DNA of 46,187 nt from the NCBI GenBank assembly GCA_002381865.1, contig DFYO01000004.1, positions 1-46,187 on the forward strand, given 5' to 3'. Below the pieces are notes generated by a model, which ran no database searches, was not told the origin of the DNA, and was given only the letters and a program-made list of their open reading frames with translations. Origin of the DNA: Clostridiales bacterium UBA4080. Lineage in GTDB: Bacteria > Bacillota > Clostridia > Lachnospirales > Vallitaleaceae. Shown here piece after piece: positions 15,470 to 24,111 of the stretch. Positions within the stretch are counted from its first letter, which is position 1; every line of letters begins with the position of its first letter. A program made the position numbers and the translations under genes.

Positions 15470-16342
15470 ATGGCAGATATTTTTTCGGAGCTTGAAGGCT
15501 TGGGGATTTCTCAAGATACTGATAAGGAAATATTCGAAAGTAATGCTAAAAACGCTGAAGTAAAAAAAACTAAGACATTACCAAAGGCAAAGCAGCTGAC
15601 ACCTGAGCAGATTTTATTTACCGCAAAAATGACTTGTCCGGTATGTAAAAAAGAGGTGGAATTTAGAGCGGTTAAATCAGGAAAGGCTAGGTTGATGAAA
15701 ACTGAACTTGATTTAAGGCCTATATATACAATATTAGACCCATCTATGTATGAGGTTGTGTGCTGTAATAATTGCGGGTATGCAGCTCTGAAGAAGGATT
15801 TTACAAGTCTCTCTCCAAAAAAAATTGATATAATAAAGAAGAAAGTATCTCCGAACTATCTTGGGAGAAATTATCCTGATATTTATAGCTATGATAATGC
15901 TATTGAAAGATATAAGCTGGCTTTGTATGATGCAATGATTACAGATGCAAAGGATGGGGAAAAGGCATATTTGTGCTTGAGAATTGCCTGGCTTTACAGA
16001 GGCTCTTATGAAAGCGATGAAAACCTTAGCCCTGAAAAGAAAAATGATCTTGTATCGAATGAAAAGGTTTTTCTAGCGCATGCATTAGAGGGCTTTAAGC
16101 AAGCACACTACAAGGAGGGCTTTCCGATTGCGGGAATGGACGAGGTTACCTTGAAATACCTTATTGGAGAACTATGCCGCAGACAGGGTAATTATGAGGA
16201 AGCATCTAGATGGATTTCAGAGGTTATAGTAGCTAAGGGCTCAAATAGAAGACTTAAGGATAAGGCAATTGAGGTAAAAGAGCTGATAAAAAATTCTAAG
16301 AATAATAGACAGAACGAACAAACAGATGTTGATGAAAAATAA
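15470..16342 (+). CDS. DUF2225 zinc-binding, TPR-like protein
   Basis: ATG at 15470 (MADIFSELEGLG) is preferred over GTG at 15461, because AGGTGG lies five to six bases before the ATG. The 290-residue product has paired zinc-ligand motifs CPVCKK and CCNNCGYAA (about residues 56-107). A helical part follows, with TPR-like pairs (YKLALYDAMITDAKDG and LCRRQGNYEEASRWISEV). This is the DUF2225 family, widespread in Clostridia with no settled function. It lies 15 bp after glnS, so it is probably co-transcribed. The acidic, Asn-rich C-terminus is typical of the family. Confidence 0.82.
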   Translation: MADIFSELEGLGISQDTDKEIFESNAKNAEVKKTKTLPKAKQLTPEQILFTAKMTCPVCKKEVEFRAVKSGKARLMKTELDLRPIYTILDPSMYEVVCCNNCGYAALKKDFTSLSPKKIDIIKKKVSPNYLGRNYPDIYSYDNAIERYKLALYDAMITDAKDGEKAYLCLRIAWLYRGSYESDENLSPEKKNDLVSNEKVFLAHALEGFKQAHYKEGFPIAGMDEVTLKYLIGELCRRQGNYEEASRWISEVIVAKGSNRRLKDKAIEVKELIKNSKNNRQNEQTDVDEK

Positions 16343-16369
16343 GATAAAATTTTTATTTTTGTTAAAAAG

Positions 16370-16396
16370 GGTACCCCACTTATATAGAGGGGTACT
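16370..16396 (+). terminator. Terminator-like hairpin after the DUF2225 gene
   Basis: GGTACCCC pairs with GGGGTACT (one G-U pair) over an 11-base loop. The T tract is poor (AATTTATT), so termination may be incomplete. Confidence 0.5.
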
Positions 16397-16549
16397 AATT
16401 TATTGAGTTAGAAACGAAATGTTCTTGTCATAAAATAGGTTTAGTACACAAAGATTGACAATAGAAGCTTATAATGATAGGGATTTGAAGACTTTCTAAT
16501 TGTTTTTTATATAAAAATAAGGGTTGAGCTTTTTATGGGAGTGGAAATT

Positions 16550-17419
16550 ATGAGCGAAATAGAATTTCATAAAAAATATAAAATTGAAATAAATGATTTT
16601 GATTTAAAACAAACACTTGAATGTGGACAGTGTTTCAGATATCAAAAGCTTGATGAAAATTCCTATATTATCGTTGCAAGAGAAAGGGTTCTAAAGATTG
16701 AGCAAGATAATAACTTCTTTACATTTTACACATCAGAGGAAGAGTTTCATTCGATTTGGGAAGATTATTTTGATTTGAAAAACGATTATAAAGCTATAAA
16801 GAATTTGTTGGCAGAGAAGGATGAATATTTAAAAAAGGCAGTAGAAGAAAAACATGGAGTCAGGATAATAAAACAGGAGCCATGGGAAACTTTAATATCT
16901 TTTATCTTATCTCAAACAAAACAAATCCCACATATTATGGCTTTAGTTGAAGCGTTATCGAAGGCTTATGGAGAATATTTAGGCAGTTATATGGGGAAGG
17001 AATATTATTCGTTTCCAGGCTTTGAAAAGCTTAAACGGGTGTCAGAAGAAGAATACAGGGCTTTGAAAACAGGCTTTAGAGCAGTTTATCTTTTTGATGC
17101 GGTTAAAAGAGCAAATGAAAACTTATTAGATTTGGAAGAATTAAGAACAAAGGAAACTGGTTACATAAGGGAAGAGCTTAAAAAAATAAAGGGAGTTGGA
17201 GATAAAATAGCAGATTGTGTATTGCTTTTTGCTTATAGCAGGACAGAGGTATTTCCGACAGATGTTTGGATAAAAAGGCTTATGGCTCATTTTTATGCTA
17301 TAGACGAAAGCAATACAAGTCTTATATCTAAATTTGCAGAGGAATATTTTGGAGAATTAGGAGGATATGCACAGCAATATCTGTTTTATTATGGAAGGGA
17401 TAATAAGCTTGGAAAATAG
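16550..17419 (+). CDS. ogg: 8-oxoguanine DNA glycosylase / AP lyase, OGG1 type
   Basis: ATG at 16550 lies seven bases after GGGAG; ATG at 16535 lacks a binding site. Residues 1-110 match the OGG N-terminal domain (NDFDLKQTLECGQCFRYQ), and 115-285 form the HhH-GPD glycosylase (PWETLISFILSQTKQIPHI). The hairpin IKGVGDKIADCVLLFA carries the Schiff-base lysine, Lys219, and FPTDVWIKR carries the catalytic Asp238. Their spacing of 19 residues equals that of human OGG1. The enzyme removes oxidised guanine from DNA and nicks the backbone. No iron-sulfur cluster cysteines are present, as expected for OGG and unlike MutY/Nth. It has its own ribosome binding site and stands alone between DUF2225 and groES. 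Confidence 0.9.
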   Translation: MSEIEFHKKYKIEINDFDLKQTLECGQCFRYQKLDENSYIIVARERVLKIEQDNNFFTFYTSEEEFHSIWEDYFDLKNDYKAIKNLLAEKDEYLKKAVEEKHGVRIIKQEPWETLISFILSQTKQIPHIMALVEALSKAYGEYLGSYMGKEYYSFPGFEKLKRVSEEEYRALKTGFRAVYLFDAVKRANENLLDLEELRTKETGYIREELKKIKGVGDKIADCVLLFAYSRTEVFPTDVWIKRLMAHFYAIDESNTSLISKFAEEYFGELGGYAQQYLFYYGRDNKLGK

Positions 17420-17519
17420 AAAATAAAGCTTTTATGAAAAAAACAGAGATATTTAAAGCAATAACGAAATAAATGATTGTAAAATAAGAATAATCGGGTA
17501 TAATAGCAATTGAATAGAT

Positions 17520-17548
17520 TTGCATAATATAAAAGAATCTAATAATAT
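17520..17548 (+). promoter_or_regulatory. groESL promoter
   Basis: TTGCAT (17520-17525), 17 bp, then TAATAT (17543-17548). The transcript would start near 17555, just before the CIRCE element, as in other HrcA-controlled operons. A second TATAAT (17499-17504) upstream has only a weak TTGTAA partner. Confidence 0.6.
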
Positions 17549-17558
17549 AATTAAAGAA

Positions 17559-17585
17559 TTAGCACTCAGAACAAGAGAGTGCTAA
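17559..17585. promoter_or_regulatory. CIRCE operator (HrcA binding site)
   Basis: TTAGCACTC, nine bases, GAGTGCTAA: a perfect match to the CIRCE consensus inverted repeat. It lies in the groES 5-prime untranslated region, 27 bases before the start codon. HrcA represses here and is titrated by GroEL after heat shock. Confidence 0.97.
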
Positions 17586-17611
17586 CAGTTAGAAATCAAG
17601 GAGGTTGGATT

Positions 17612-17896
17612 ATGAAATTAGTACCGTTATTAGACAGGGTAGTATTAAAACAATTAGAAGCAGAAGAAACAACAAAATCAGGAATTGTAATTCCAAATCA
17701 AGCTAAGGAAAAGCCACAGGAGGCAGAGGTTATTGCAGTGGGGCCTGGTGGAGCAGTGGACGGAAAAGATATTGTAATGCAGGTTAAAGTCGGAGACAAG
17801 GTTATTTATTCAAAATACGCCGGAACAGAAGTGAAATTAGATGGAAATGATTATATAATTGTAAGACAGAATGATATATTAGCAGTTGTGGAATAA
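17612..17896 (+). CDS. groES: Co-chaperonin GroES
   Basis: The 94-residue protein starts at ATG 17612, seven bases after AAGGAGG; an upstream in-frame start at 17579 lies inside CIRCE and is rejected. It shows the GroES signature MKLVPLLDRVVLKQLEAEE, the mobile loop around TTKSGIVIPNQAKEKPQ, and the core VKVGDKVIYSKYAGTEVK. It caps the GroEL ring to form the folding chamber in the cytoplasm. It is regulated by HrcA through CIRCE and is 23 bp upstream of groEL. Confidence 0.97.
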   Translation: MKLVPLLDRVVLKQLEAEETTKSGIVIPNQAKEKPQEAEVIAVGPGGAVDGKDIVMQVKVGDKVIYSKYAGTEVKLDGNDYIIVRQNDILAVVE

Positions 17897-17919
17897 AGAA
17901 TAATAAGGAGGCTTTTTAA

Positions 17920-19548
17920 ATGGCAAAAATTATAAAATTTGGTGCGGAAGCAAGAACGGCACTTGAATCAGGAGTTAATCAGCTAGCTGATGCAGTTAAG
18001 GTAACACTTGGACCTAAAGGAAGAAATGTGGTTTTAGATAAAAAATTCGGAACACCATTAATTACTAATGATGGGGTTACAATTGCAAAAGAAATTGAGC
18101 TTCCAGACCCATTTGAGAATATTGGTGCGCAGCTCGTTAAAGAGGTTGCAACAAAAACTAATGATGTAGCTGGAGATGGAACAACTACGGCTACAGTATT
18201 AGCACAGGCTATGATTTATGAGGGAATGAAAAATATTGCAGCAGGTGCAAACCCTATTATTGTAAGAAAAGGAATGAAAGCTGCGACTAATCTGGCGGTA
18301 GAGGATGTAATTGGAATGAGCCAGAAATTAAATGGAAAAGATCAAATAGCAAAGGTTGCTGCTATTTCAGCTGGAGATGAAGAGGTTGGACAAATTATTG
18401 CTGATGCAATGGAAAAGGTTTCAAATGACGGAGTAATTACAATCGAAGAATCAAAAACTATGGAAACTGAATTAGACCTTGTAGAAGGAATGCAGTTTGA
18501 CAGAGGTTATTTGTCGGCATATATGGCAACAGATATGGACAAAATGGAAGCAATATTAGATGATCCGTTTATTCTAATTACAGATAAAAAGATAAGCAAT
18601 ATTCAAGAAATTCTTCCGATACTTGAGCAAATTGTCCAAACAGGTTCAAAGCTATTAATTATTGCAGAGGATGTTGAAGGTGAGGCATTAGCTACTCTGG
18701 TTGTAAATAAACTTAGAGGAACCTTTAATTGCGTAGCTGTTAAAGCACCAGGCTTTGGAGATAGAAGAAAGGCTATGCTTGAAGATATTGCAGTATTAAC
18801 TGGTGGAACTGTGATTTCAGAAGAGCTTGGATACGATTTGAAAGAAGCAACACTTGATATGCTTGGTAGAGCAAAAACTATCAGAGTTCAAAAAGAAAAT
18901 ACAATTATTGTTGATGGTGCTGGAGATAAAGTAGCAATTGATGCAAGATCAAATCAAATAAAAGGTCAAATTGAAGAAACTACTTCTGAATTTGATAAAG
19001 AAAAGCTACAAGAAAGACTTGCAAAGCTATCAGGCGGAGTTGCAGTAATCAGAGTTGGAGCTGCAACAGAAACTGAAATGCAAGAAAAGAAGCTTAGAAT
19101 GGAGGATGCCCTTGCTGCTACTAGAGCTGCAGTAGAAGAGGGAATTATTCCAGGAGGTGGAACTGCTTTTATTCACGCAACAAAGAAAATTCAAGAGCTT
19201 GTATTAGAGCTTGAGGGTGACGAAAAAACTGGCGCAATGATTGTGCTGAAGGCGTTAGAATCACCTCTTCGTCAGATTGTTGCAAATGCAGGGCTAGAGG
19301 CTTCTGTTGTAGTTAATAAAGTAAGAGAATCTAATAGCTTAATTGGATTTGATGCATTGTCAGAGACTTATGTAGATATGGTTAAAGCTGGAATTATCGA
19401 TCCAACTAAAGTTGCAAGAAGTGCTCTTCAAAATGCAACCTCAGTAGCCTCAACCTTATTAACTACTGAATCAGTAGTTGCAGATAATCCTGAGGATGAA
19501 AAAGCTATGGGACAAATGGGCGGAGCGCCAGGAATGGGTATGATGTAG
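17920..19548 (+). CDS. groEL: Chaperonin GroEL
   Basis: The 542-residue product is full length. ATP-binding motifs VTLGPKGRNV and VAGDGTTTATVLAQ are intact, as is the C-terminal segment AAVEEGIIPGGGTA, and it ends in the usual GGAPGMGMM tail. ATG follows AAGGAGG. It folds non-native proteins inside a double seven-membered ring together with GroES. It is transcribed with groES from the CIRCE-controlled promoter, and two terminators follow it. Confidence 0.98.
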   Translation: MAKIIKFGAEARTALESGVNQLADAVKVTLGPKGRNVVLDKKFGTPLITNDGVTIAKEIELPDPFENIGAQLVKEVATKTNDVAGDGTTTATVLAQAMIYEGMKNIAAGANPIIVRKGMKAATNLAVEDVIGMSQKLNGKDQIAKVAAISAGDEEVGQIIADAMEKVSNDGVITIEESKTMETELDLVEGMQFDRGYLSAYMATDMDKMEAILDDPFILITDKKISNIQEILPILEQIVQTGSKLLIIAEDVEGEALATLVVNKLRGTFNCVAVKAPGFGDRRKAMLEDIAVLTGGTVISEELGYDLKEATLDMLGRAKTIRVQKENTIIVDGAGDKVAIDARSNQIKGQIEETTSEFDKEKLQERLAKLSGGVAVIRVGAATETEMQEKKLRMEDALAATRAAVEEGIIPGGGTAFIHATKKIQELVLELEGDEKTGAMIVLKALESPLRQIVANAGLEASVVVNKVRESNSLIGFDALSETYVDMVKAGIIDPTKVARSALQNATSVASTLLTTESVVADNPEDEKAMGQMGGAPGMGMM

Positions 19549-19593
19549 ACAAATTTATCATCAATATAGCTAATAAAATAATTAAAATTACAA

Positions 19594-19629
19594 TAGGCAT
19601 AACAAGATTATTTGTTATGCCTAAGTTTT
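19594..19629 (+). terminator. Terminator of groESL
   Basis: TAGGCATAACAA pairs perfectly with TTGTTATGCCTA (12 bp, 6-base loop), followed by AGTTTTAT. Confidence 0.8.
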
Positions 19630-19632
19630 ATA

Positions 19633-19661
19633 AAAAAAGCATAAATTATTTATGCTTTTTT
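19633..19661. terminator. Second terminator, symmetrical
   Basis: AAAAAAGCATAAA pairs with TTTATGCTTTTTT over a TTA loop. A and T runs on both sides allow action in both directions. It insulates groESL from the HD-GYP gene. Confidence 0.85.
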
Positions 19662-19666
19662 ATTGC

Positions 19667-19696
19667 TTGAATACAAGTAGGTACTTGATGTATAAT
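19667..19696 (+). promoter_or_regulatory. Promoter of the HD-GYP gene
   Basis: TTGAAT (19667-19672), 18 bp, TATAAT (19691-19696). The leader to ATG 19728 would be about 25 bases. Confidence 0.65.
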
Positions 19697-19727
19697 GGTA
19701 GTAGACAACACAAAGGGGTGTATTGGT

Positions 19728-20789
19728 ATGAGACGAATACATATAGATAAGCTCAAAACCGGAATGATAATTTCAAAGCCAATATATTCAAGCAGCGGTA
19801 TTAAGCTGTTAAGCGAAGGCGCGGAGCTGACAGATAAGAATATTGATAAAATTAAAGAAATTGGTCTTAGACATGTATATATTACAGATGAGCTATCTGA
19901 AGGCATAGTAGTTGAAATGATGATAAAAGAGGAAACACGTCATGAAACAAAGCGTGTTTTAAAAAACAGTGTTGAGAAAATTAAAAGCGGTTGCTTTGAT
20001 TCATCAGAAGATATTATGAAACAAATAAATACTGTTATTGAAGAGGTTCTAAACAACCCTAGGGTCATGTTCAGTGTTCAGGAAATAAGGGACAAAAATG
20101 AATATGCCTTTTTGCATGCAATAAATGTATGCTTGATTTCATGTGTACTTGGAAAGAGAATGAATTACAATGAGGTTCAGCTTAAGCATTTGGCACTTGG
20201 TGCTCTTCTCCATGATGTTGGAAAAATTAAGCTTAGAATAGAAGTGATAAAATATCGACACGAATATCTTGAGGATGAATATGAGCTATACAAGCTTCAT
20301 ACAGAGGAAGGCTTTATGATGATTCAGGAGCTACCAAATGCCTCATTGACTGCTGCAAATGTAGCAAGACAGCATCATGAAAATTATGATGGAACTGGAT
20401 TTCCATTAGGCTTAAAGGGTGATGCAATACATGAATTTGCCAGAATTGTAGCAATTGCAAATGAGTATGACAACCTTATGTTTAATCTGCCAATGGGAAT
20501 GCATATTAAGAACTATGAAGTGTTTGAAGCTATTATCGCTAAATCGTATACATTTTTTGATCCTTTTATAGTAGATATTTTTAAAAAATCAATTTCACCT
20601 TATCCTATTGGAATCGGAGTTGTGTTAAGCAATGGTCAGGTAGGGATTGTGTCCAGGCTCAATGAAGAATTTCCAACAAGACCGGTTATCAGAATTGTAG
20701 ACGAAAAGACACGCACTATAATAGGAGAAGTAGATTTAGTTAAAAATACGACACTTTTCATTCAGGATGAAAAAGATATTGACAAATAA
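19728..20789 (+). CDS. HD-GYP domain protein, probable cyclic-di-GMP phosphodiesterase
   Basis: ATG at 19728 is placed by AAAGGGGTG seven bases upstream; the in-frame ATG at 19695 overlaps the -10 box. Residues 1-60 (HIDKLKTGMIISKPIYSSSG) resemble the DUF3391-like N-terminal segment of these proteins. The HD-GYP core spans about residues 125-300, with LHDVGKIK, HTEEGF and HHENYDGTGFP; the last is a GYP variant with F for Y. The C-terminal 50 residues form a small beta domain (GVVLSNGQVGIVSRLNEEFPTRP). Such enzymes hydrolyse cyclic-di-GMP with a di- or tri-iron centre. It is monocistronic, between groEL and guaB. Confidence 0.85.
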   Translation: MRRIHIDKLKTGMIISKPIYSSSGIKLLSEGAELTDKNIDKIKEIGLRHVYITDELSEGIVVEMMIKEETRHETKRVLKNSVEKIKSGCFDSSEDIMKQINTVIEEVLNNPRVMFSVQEIRDKNEYAFLHAINVCLISCVLGKRMNYNEVQLKHLALGALLHDVGKIKLRIEVIKYRHEYLEDEYELYKLHTEEGFMMIQELPNASLTAANVARQHHENYDGTGFPLGLKGDAIHEFARIVAIANEYDNLMFNLPMGMHIKNYEVFEAIIAKSYTFFDPFIVDIFKKSISPYPIGIGVVLSNGQVGIVSRLNEEFPTRPVIRIVDEKTRTIIGEVDLVKNTTLFIQDEKDIDK

Positions 20790-20855
20790 GGTATTTTTTG
20801 TTAAACTCACAAACAAATTAAACAAAGTGATTTATTAAGAAAGAGAGGCATATCA

Positions 20856-22316
20856 ATGCATAAAATTATTAAAGAAGGAATAACCTTTGATGATGTTCTA
20901 TTAATACCAGCTCACTCGATGGTACTTCCTAAGGAAGTAGATTTATCCACGAATCTTACAAAAAAAATACGTTTAAACATTCCGTTGATGAGCGCTGGCA
21001 TGGATACAGTGACAGAAGCTAAGATGGCAATTGCAATTGCAAGACAAGGCGGAATTGGAATTATACACAAGAATATGTCAATTGCTCAGCAAGCAGATGA
21101 GGTAGATAAAGTTAAAAGATCAGAAAATGGAGTAATAACTGACCCGTTTTTCTTATCACCTGAGCACTATGTATACGAAGCTAATGAATTAATGGCAAAA
21201 TATAGAATTTCAGGTGTTCCAATTACAGAAGCAGGAACAAGAAAGCTAGTTGGAATACTTACAAATAGAGATTTAAGATTTGAAACTGATTTCAATAAGA
21301 AAATCGGTGAGGTCATGACCTCCGAAAACTTAATTACAGCCTCCGAGGGAACTACACTAGAGGATGCTAAAAGCGTTATGGGCAAGCATCGAATTGAAAA
21401 ACTCCCAATAGTAGATAAGGATGGCAATTTATCTGGATTAATTACAATAAAAGATATTGAAAAAGCAATAAGATATCCAGAATCAACTAAAGATGAACAG
21501 GGTAGATTAAGATGTGGAGCAGGTGTAGGAATTACTGGAGATATGATGGACAGAATTGATGCATTAGTAGAAGCTAAGGTAGATGTAATTGTAATTGACA
21601 CTGCACATGGACATTCTATGCATGTATTAAAAGCTGTAAAGTCAGTAAAGGATAAATATCCAGAGCTTCAGGTAATAGCAGGAAATGTTGCTACTGGTGA
21701 AGCCACAGTTGCATTGATTGAAGCAGGAGCTGATGCTGTTAAGGTTGGAATCGGACCAGGTTCAATTTGTACTACCAGAGTTGTTGCAGGCGTAGGAGTG
21801 CCACAGGTCACAGCAATATATGATTGTGCACAAGCGGCAAAGCCTTATGGTGTACCTGTAATTGCAGATGGAGGAATCAAGTATTCAGGAGATATTGTTA
21901 AGGCTATTGCAGCAGGAGGAAATGTTTGTATGCTTGGAAGTTTATTCGCGGGCTGTGATGAGAGTCCTGGAGAAACTGAATTATTCCAAGGAAGAAAATA
22001 TAAGGTATATAGAGGAATGGGTTCTTTAGGAGCAATGGAAAAAGGAAGCAAGGATAGATATTTCCAAGCAGATGAAAAGAAATTGGTTCCAGAAGGCGTA
22101 GAAGGAAGGGTTGCTTATAAAGGGCTGTTAGAGGATACAATATATCAAATGATTGGCGGACTAAGAGCTGGAATGGGATATTGTGGAGCTTCAAATATTG
22201 AAGAGTTAATTGAAAATAGTCAGTTTGTAAAAATTACGGCAGCTTCATTAAAGGAAAGCCACCCACATGATATTCATATTACAAAAGAAGCACCAAATTA
22301 TAGCTCAGGCAATTAA
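20856..22316 (+). CDS. guaB: Inosine-5-monophosphate dehydrogenase
   Basis: The 486-residue enzyme oxidises IMP to XMP with NAD, the committed step of GMP synthesis. The barrel motifs are complete: TFDDVLLIPAHS, DTAHGHS, GNVATGEA, and GIGPGSICTTRVVAGVGVPQ carrying the catalytic Cys. DGGIKYSGDIVKAIAAGG, the EGVEGRVAYKG flap and RAGMGYCGA follow. Two CBS domains are inserted at about residues 90-215. AAGAGAGG lies before ATG. I saw no purine riboswitch in the 66-bp upstream gap. The last 12 codons are duplicated just downstream as non-coding sequence. Confidence 0.97.
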   Translation: MHKIIKEGITFDDVLLIPAHSMVLPKEVDLSTNLTKKIRLNIPLMSAGMDTVTEAKMAIAIARQGGIGIIHKNMSIAQQADEVDKVKRSENGVITDPFFLSPEHYVYEANELMAKYRISGVPITEAGTRKLVGILTNRDLRFETDFNKKIGEVMTSENLITASEGTTLEDAKSVMGKHRIEKLPIVDKDGNLSGLITIKDIEKAIRYPESTKDEQGRLRCGAGVGITGDMMDRIDALVEAKVDVIVIDTAHGHSMHVLKAVKSVKDKYPELQVIAGNVATGEATVALIEAGADAVKVGIGPGSICTTRVVAGVGVPQVTAIYDCAQAAKPYGVPVIADGGIKYSGDIVKAIAAGGNVCMLGSLFAGCDESPGETELFQGRKYKVYRGMGSLGAMEKGSKDRYFQADEKKLVPEGVEGRVAYKGLLEDTIYQMIGGLRAGMGYCGASNIEELIENSQFVKITAASLKESHPHDIHITKEAPNYSSGN

Positions 22317-22366
22317 ATATTAAAATGCAAAAGAAGCACCAAATTATAACTAAAGTAATTAAATAA
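22282..22366 (+). repeat. Tandem duplication of the guaB 3-prime end
   Basis: Bases 22282-22320 (last codons, TAA and a few bases) recur at 22328-22366 with period 46 and a few substitutions (GCTCAGGC against ACTAAAGT). The second unit is outside the coding region, and the in-frame stop of the first unit is intact. Confidence 0.8.
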
Positions 22367-22378
22367 TATAACATCAGA

Positions 22379-22401
22379 TACCCTCGCTAATAGCGAGGGT
22401 A
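22379..22401 (+). terminator. Terminator of guaB
   Basis: TACCCTCGCTA pairs with TAGCGAGGGTA, a near-perfect GC-rich palindrome. The T tract downstream is poor (CTTATTAAT). Confidence 0.65.
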
Positions 22402-22535
22402 CTTATTAATAAAATAAGAGCTTATAAAATATTGAATTAATTATAATTTAAACAACTTGCTGTATATTGCGTCCGATGGACGCTGTTATTGTAAAAGGGC
22501 TGGAATAAAACAGCTAATATGGAGGTAGAGTATAA

Positions 22536-23234
22536 TTGGGAACTGTATTGGAAATACCCAAAATTATTTATGAAGATCAGAGTATTATTGTTGCGGTTAA
22601 GCCTCCCAATATGCCATCTCAAAAGGACAGAAGCAGAGACATTGATATAGGAACATATTTAAAAGAAAAGGCTAATTATAAAAAAACACCTTATATTGGA
22701 CTTATACACAGATTAGACAGACCAGTTGGAGGGGTTATGGTTTTTGCTAAAACGCCAAAAGCAAATAGCAATTTATCAGAACAGATTCGACAGGGAATAA
22801 TTAATAAAAAATATTTAGCAGTAGTTCAAGGCAAGCCTGATAAAAACGAGGCAACACTTACGGATTATTTAGTAAAGCTTAATAATAATTTTTCGAAGGT
22901 AACGCAAGAGACAGATAATAATTCAAAAAAGGCTGTTCTGGATTATTATCTTTTGGAACATAGAGAGCTTGAAGAAATTGGAGAATGCAGCTTGTTAGAA
23001 ATAGACCTAAAAACAGGAAGACATCATCAAATAAGAGTACAGCTATCAAATGCAGGCCTTCCGGTATGGGGGGACAGCAAATATAATAACTTCCGAGCAG
23101 ATAACAAAGAGTGGAATCAAATAGCTTTATTTTCACATACAATTAGTTTTATTCATCCAGTTACAAAAAAAACAATAAGCTTTTCAGATTTACCCCAGAG
23201 CTTTCCGTTTAACTTATTTGAAAGGATAAAATAA
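22536..23234 (+). CDS. RluA-family RNA pseudouridine synthase
   Basis: TTG at 22536 lies about ten bases after GGAGGTAG. The 232-residue protein has the RluA catalytic loop GLIHRLDRPVGGVMVFAKTP (catalytic Asp in HRLDR). It also has the later motifs KKYLAVVQGKP, LKTGRHHQIRVQLSNAGLPVWGDSKY and IALFSHTISFIHP. There is no N-terminal S4 domain, so it is a short, YhcT/RluA-like member. It isomerises a uridine in rRNA or tRNA; the target cannot be told from sequence. The next gene starts two bases after its stop, which suggests an operon. Confidence 0.88.
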   Translation: MGTVLEIPKIIYEDQSIIVAVKPPNMPSQKDRSRDIDIGTYLKEKANYKKTPYIGLIHRLDRPVGGVMVFAKTPKANSNLSEQIRQGIINKKYLAVVQGKPDKNEATLTDYLVKLNNNFSKVTQETDNNSKKAVLDYYLLEHRELEEIGECSLLEIDLKTGRHHQIRVQLSNAGLPVWGDSKYNNFRADNKEWNQIALFSHTISFIHPVTKKTISFSDLPQSFPFNLFERIK

Positions 23235-23235
23235 C

Positions 23236-23961
23236 ATGCAAGGTACTATTGTAAATACGCTTGCTATTCTTGGAGGTTGTATTCTTGGAGTAGCATTACG
23301 TAATGGTCTGTCAGAACGCTTTAAAAACATAATAATGCAGGCAATTGGCTTGTCAGTTCTATTTATTGGAATGACATCAGCAATAGGAGGCTTACTAAAG
23401 CCAGAGGCAGAGCCAATATTATTTATTGTTAGTATGGTTATTGGCGGAATTATTGGAGAAGCGTTGGATATTGAAAAAAAATTAGATAGCTTTGGTCGTT
23501 TTTTGCAAAGCAAGATTGGAAATGGAGAGCATAATATTTCTCAGGGCTTTGTAACGGCTAGTCTTATTTTTTGCGTGGGGACGATGGCAATTATTGGTTC
23601 TTTAGAAAGTGGCTTGCAAAAAAATCATAATATGCTCTATGCAAAATCAGTACTAGATGGAATTACTTCAATTATTTTAACCTCTTCACTGGGAGTAGGT
23701 GTTTTCTTATCGGCAGCTGCGGTTTTTGTTTATCAGGGGAGTATTGTTCTATTTGCTTCTGTAATTGAACCTTATCTTACAGTAGATGTAGTTCGTGAAA
23801 TGTCAATTATCGGAGGAATTCTGATTTGTGGAATAGGTATTACAATATTAGACTTGATGAAGGTTAAGACGGCAAATTTTTTGCCGGCAATATTAGTTCC
23901 TGCAGTATATTATCTATTGCTTATTCCTGTTTTTAGCAAAATATTAGTATGTTTTCATTAA
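23236..23961 (+). CDS. DUF554 family membrane protein
   Basis: ATG at 23236 begins two bases after the previous stop; its ribosome binding site (AAAGGAT) lies in the end of that gene. The 241-residue protein has about six membrane helices and the DUF554 pattern: GTIVNTLAILGGCILG at the start, then GLSVLFIGMTSAIGG. Later segments are IVSMVIGGIIGEALDIEKKLD, FVTASLIFCVGTMAIIGSLESGL and SVLDGITSIILTSSLGVG. The family (YdfK/YqgA) is probably a transporter or channel of unknown substrate. Confidence 0.88.
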   Translation: MQGTIVNTLAILGGCILGVALRNGLSERFKNIIMQAIGLSVLFIGMTSAIGGLLKPEAEPILFIVSMVIGGIIGEALDIEKKLDSFGRFLQSKIGNGEHNISQGFVTASLIFCVGTMAIIGSLESGLQKNHNMLYAKSVLDGITSIILTSSLGVGVFLSAAAVFVYQGSIVLFASVIEPYLTVDVVREMSIIGGILICGIGITILDLMKVKTANFLPAILVPAVYYLLLIPVFSKILVCFH

Positions 23962-23968
23962 CACTTTA

Positions 23969-23998
23969 TTGCGTTAAAATGCGTTTGTGTGGTAGAAT
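23969..23998 (+). promoter_or_regulatory. Candidate promoter of DAHP synthase gene
   Basis: TTGCGT (23969-23974), 18 bp, TAGAAT (23993-23998). The leader would be about 108 bases; I see no aromatic-rich leader peptide or T-box in it. Confidence 0.45.
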
Positions 23999-24111
23999 GT
24001 GTTTTAGAGGTTAAGCAACAGTTTAAGAGGAACTCAACGACATAAAAGCTCTAAGCATAGTCGCAGTTGATAAGAAGTTATATATAAGTTCAGATAAATA
24101 GGAGGAAAAAA

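Noticed and set aside
16455..16475. TTGACA followed by TATAAT upstream of the OGG gene
   Set aside because: The boxes are only 9 bp apart, which cannot act as a sigma-A promoter; no better -10 at the right distance was found.
20790..20855. Purine riboswitch before guaB
   Set aside because: The gap is only 66 bp and lacks the conserved purine-aptamer loop sequences.
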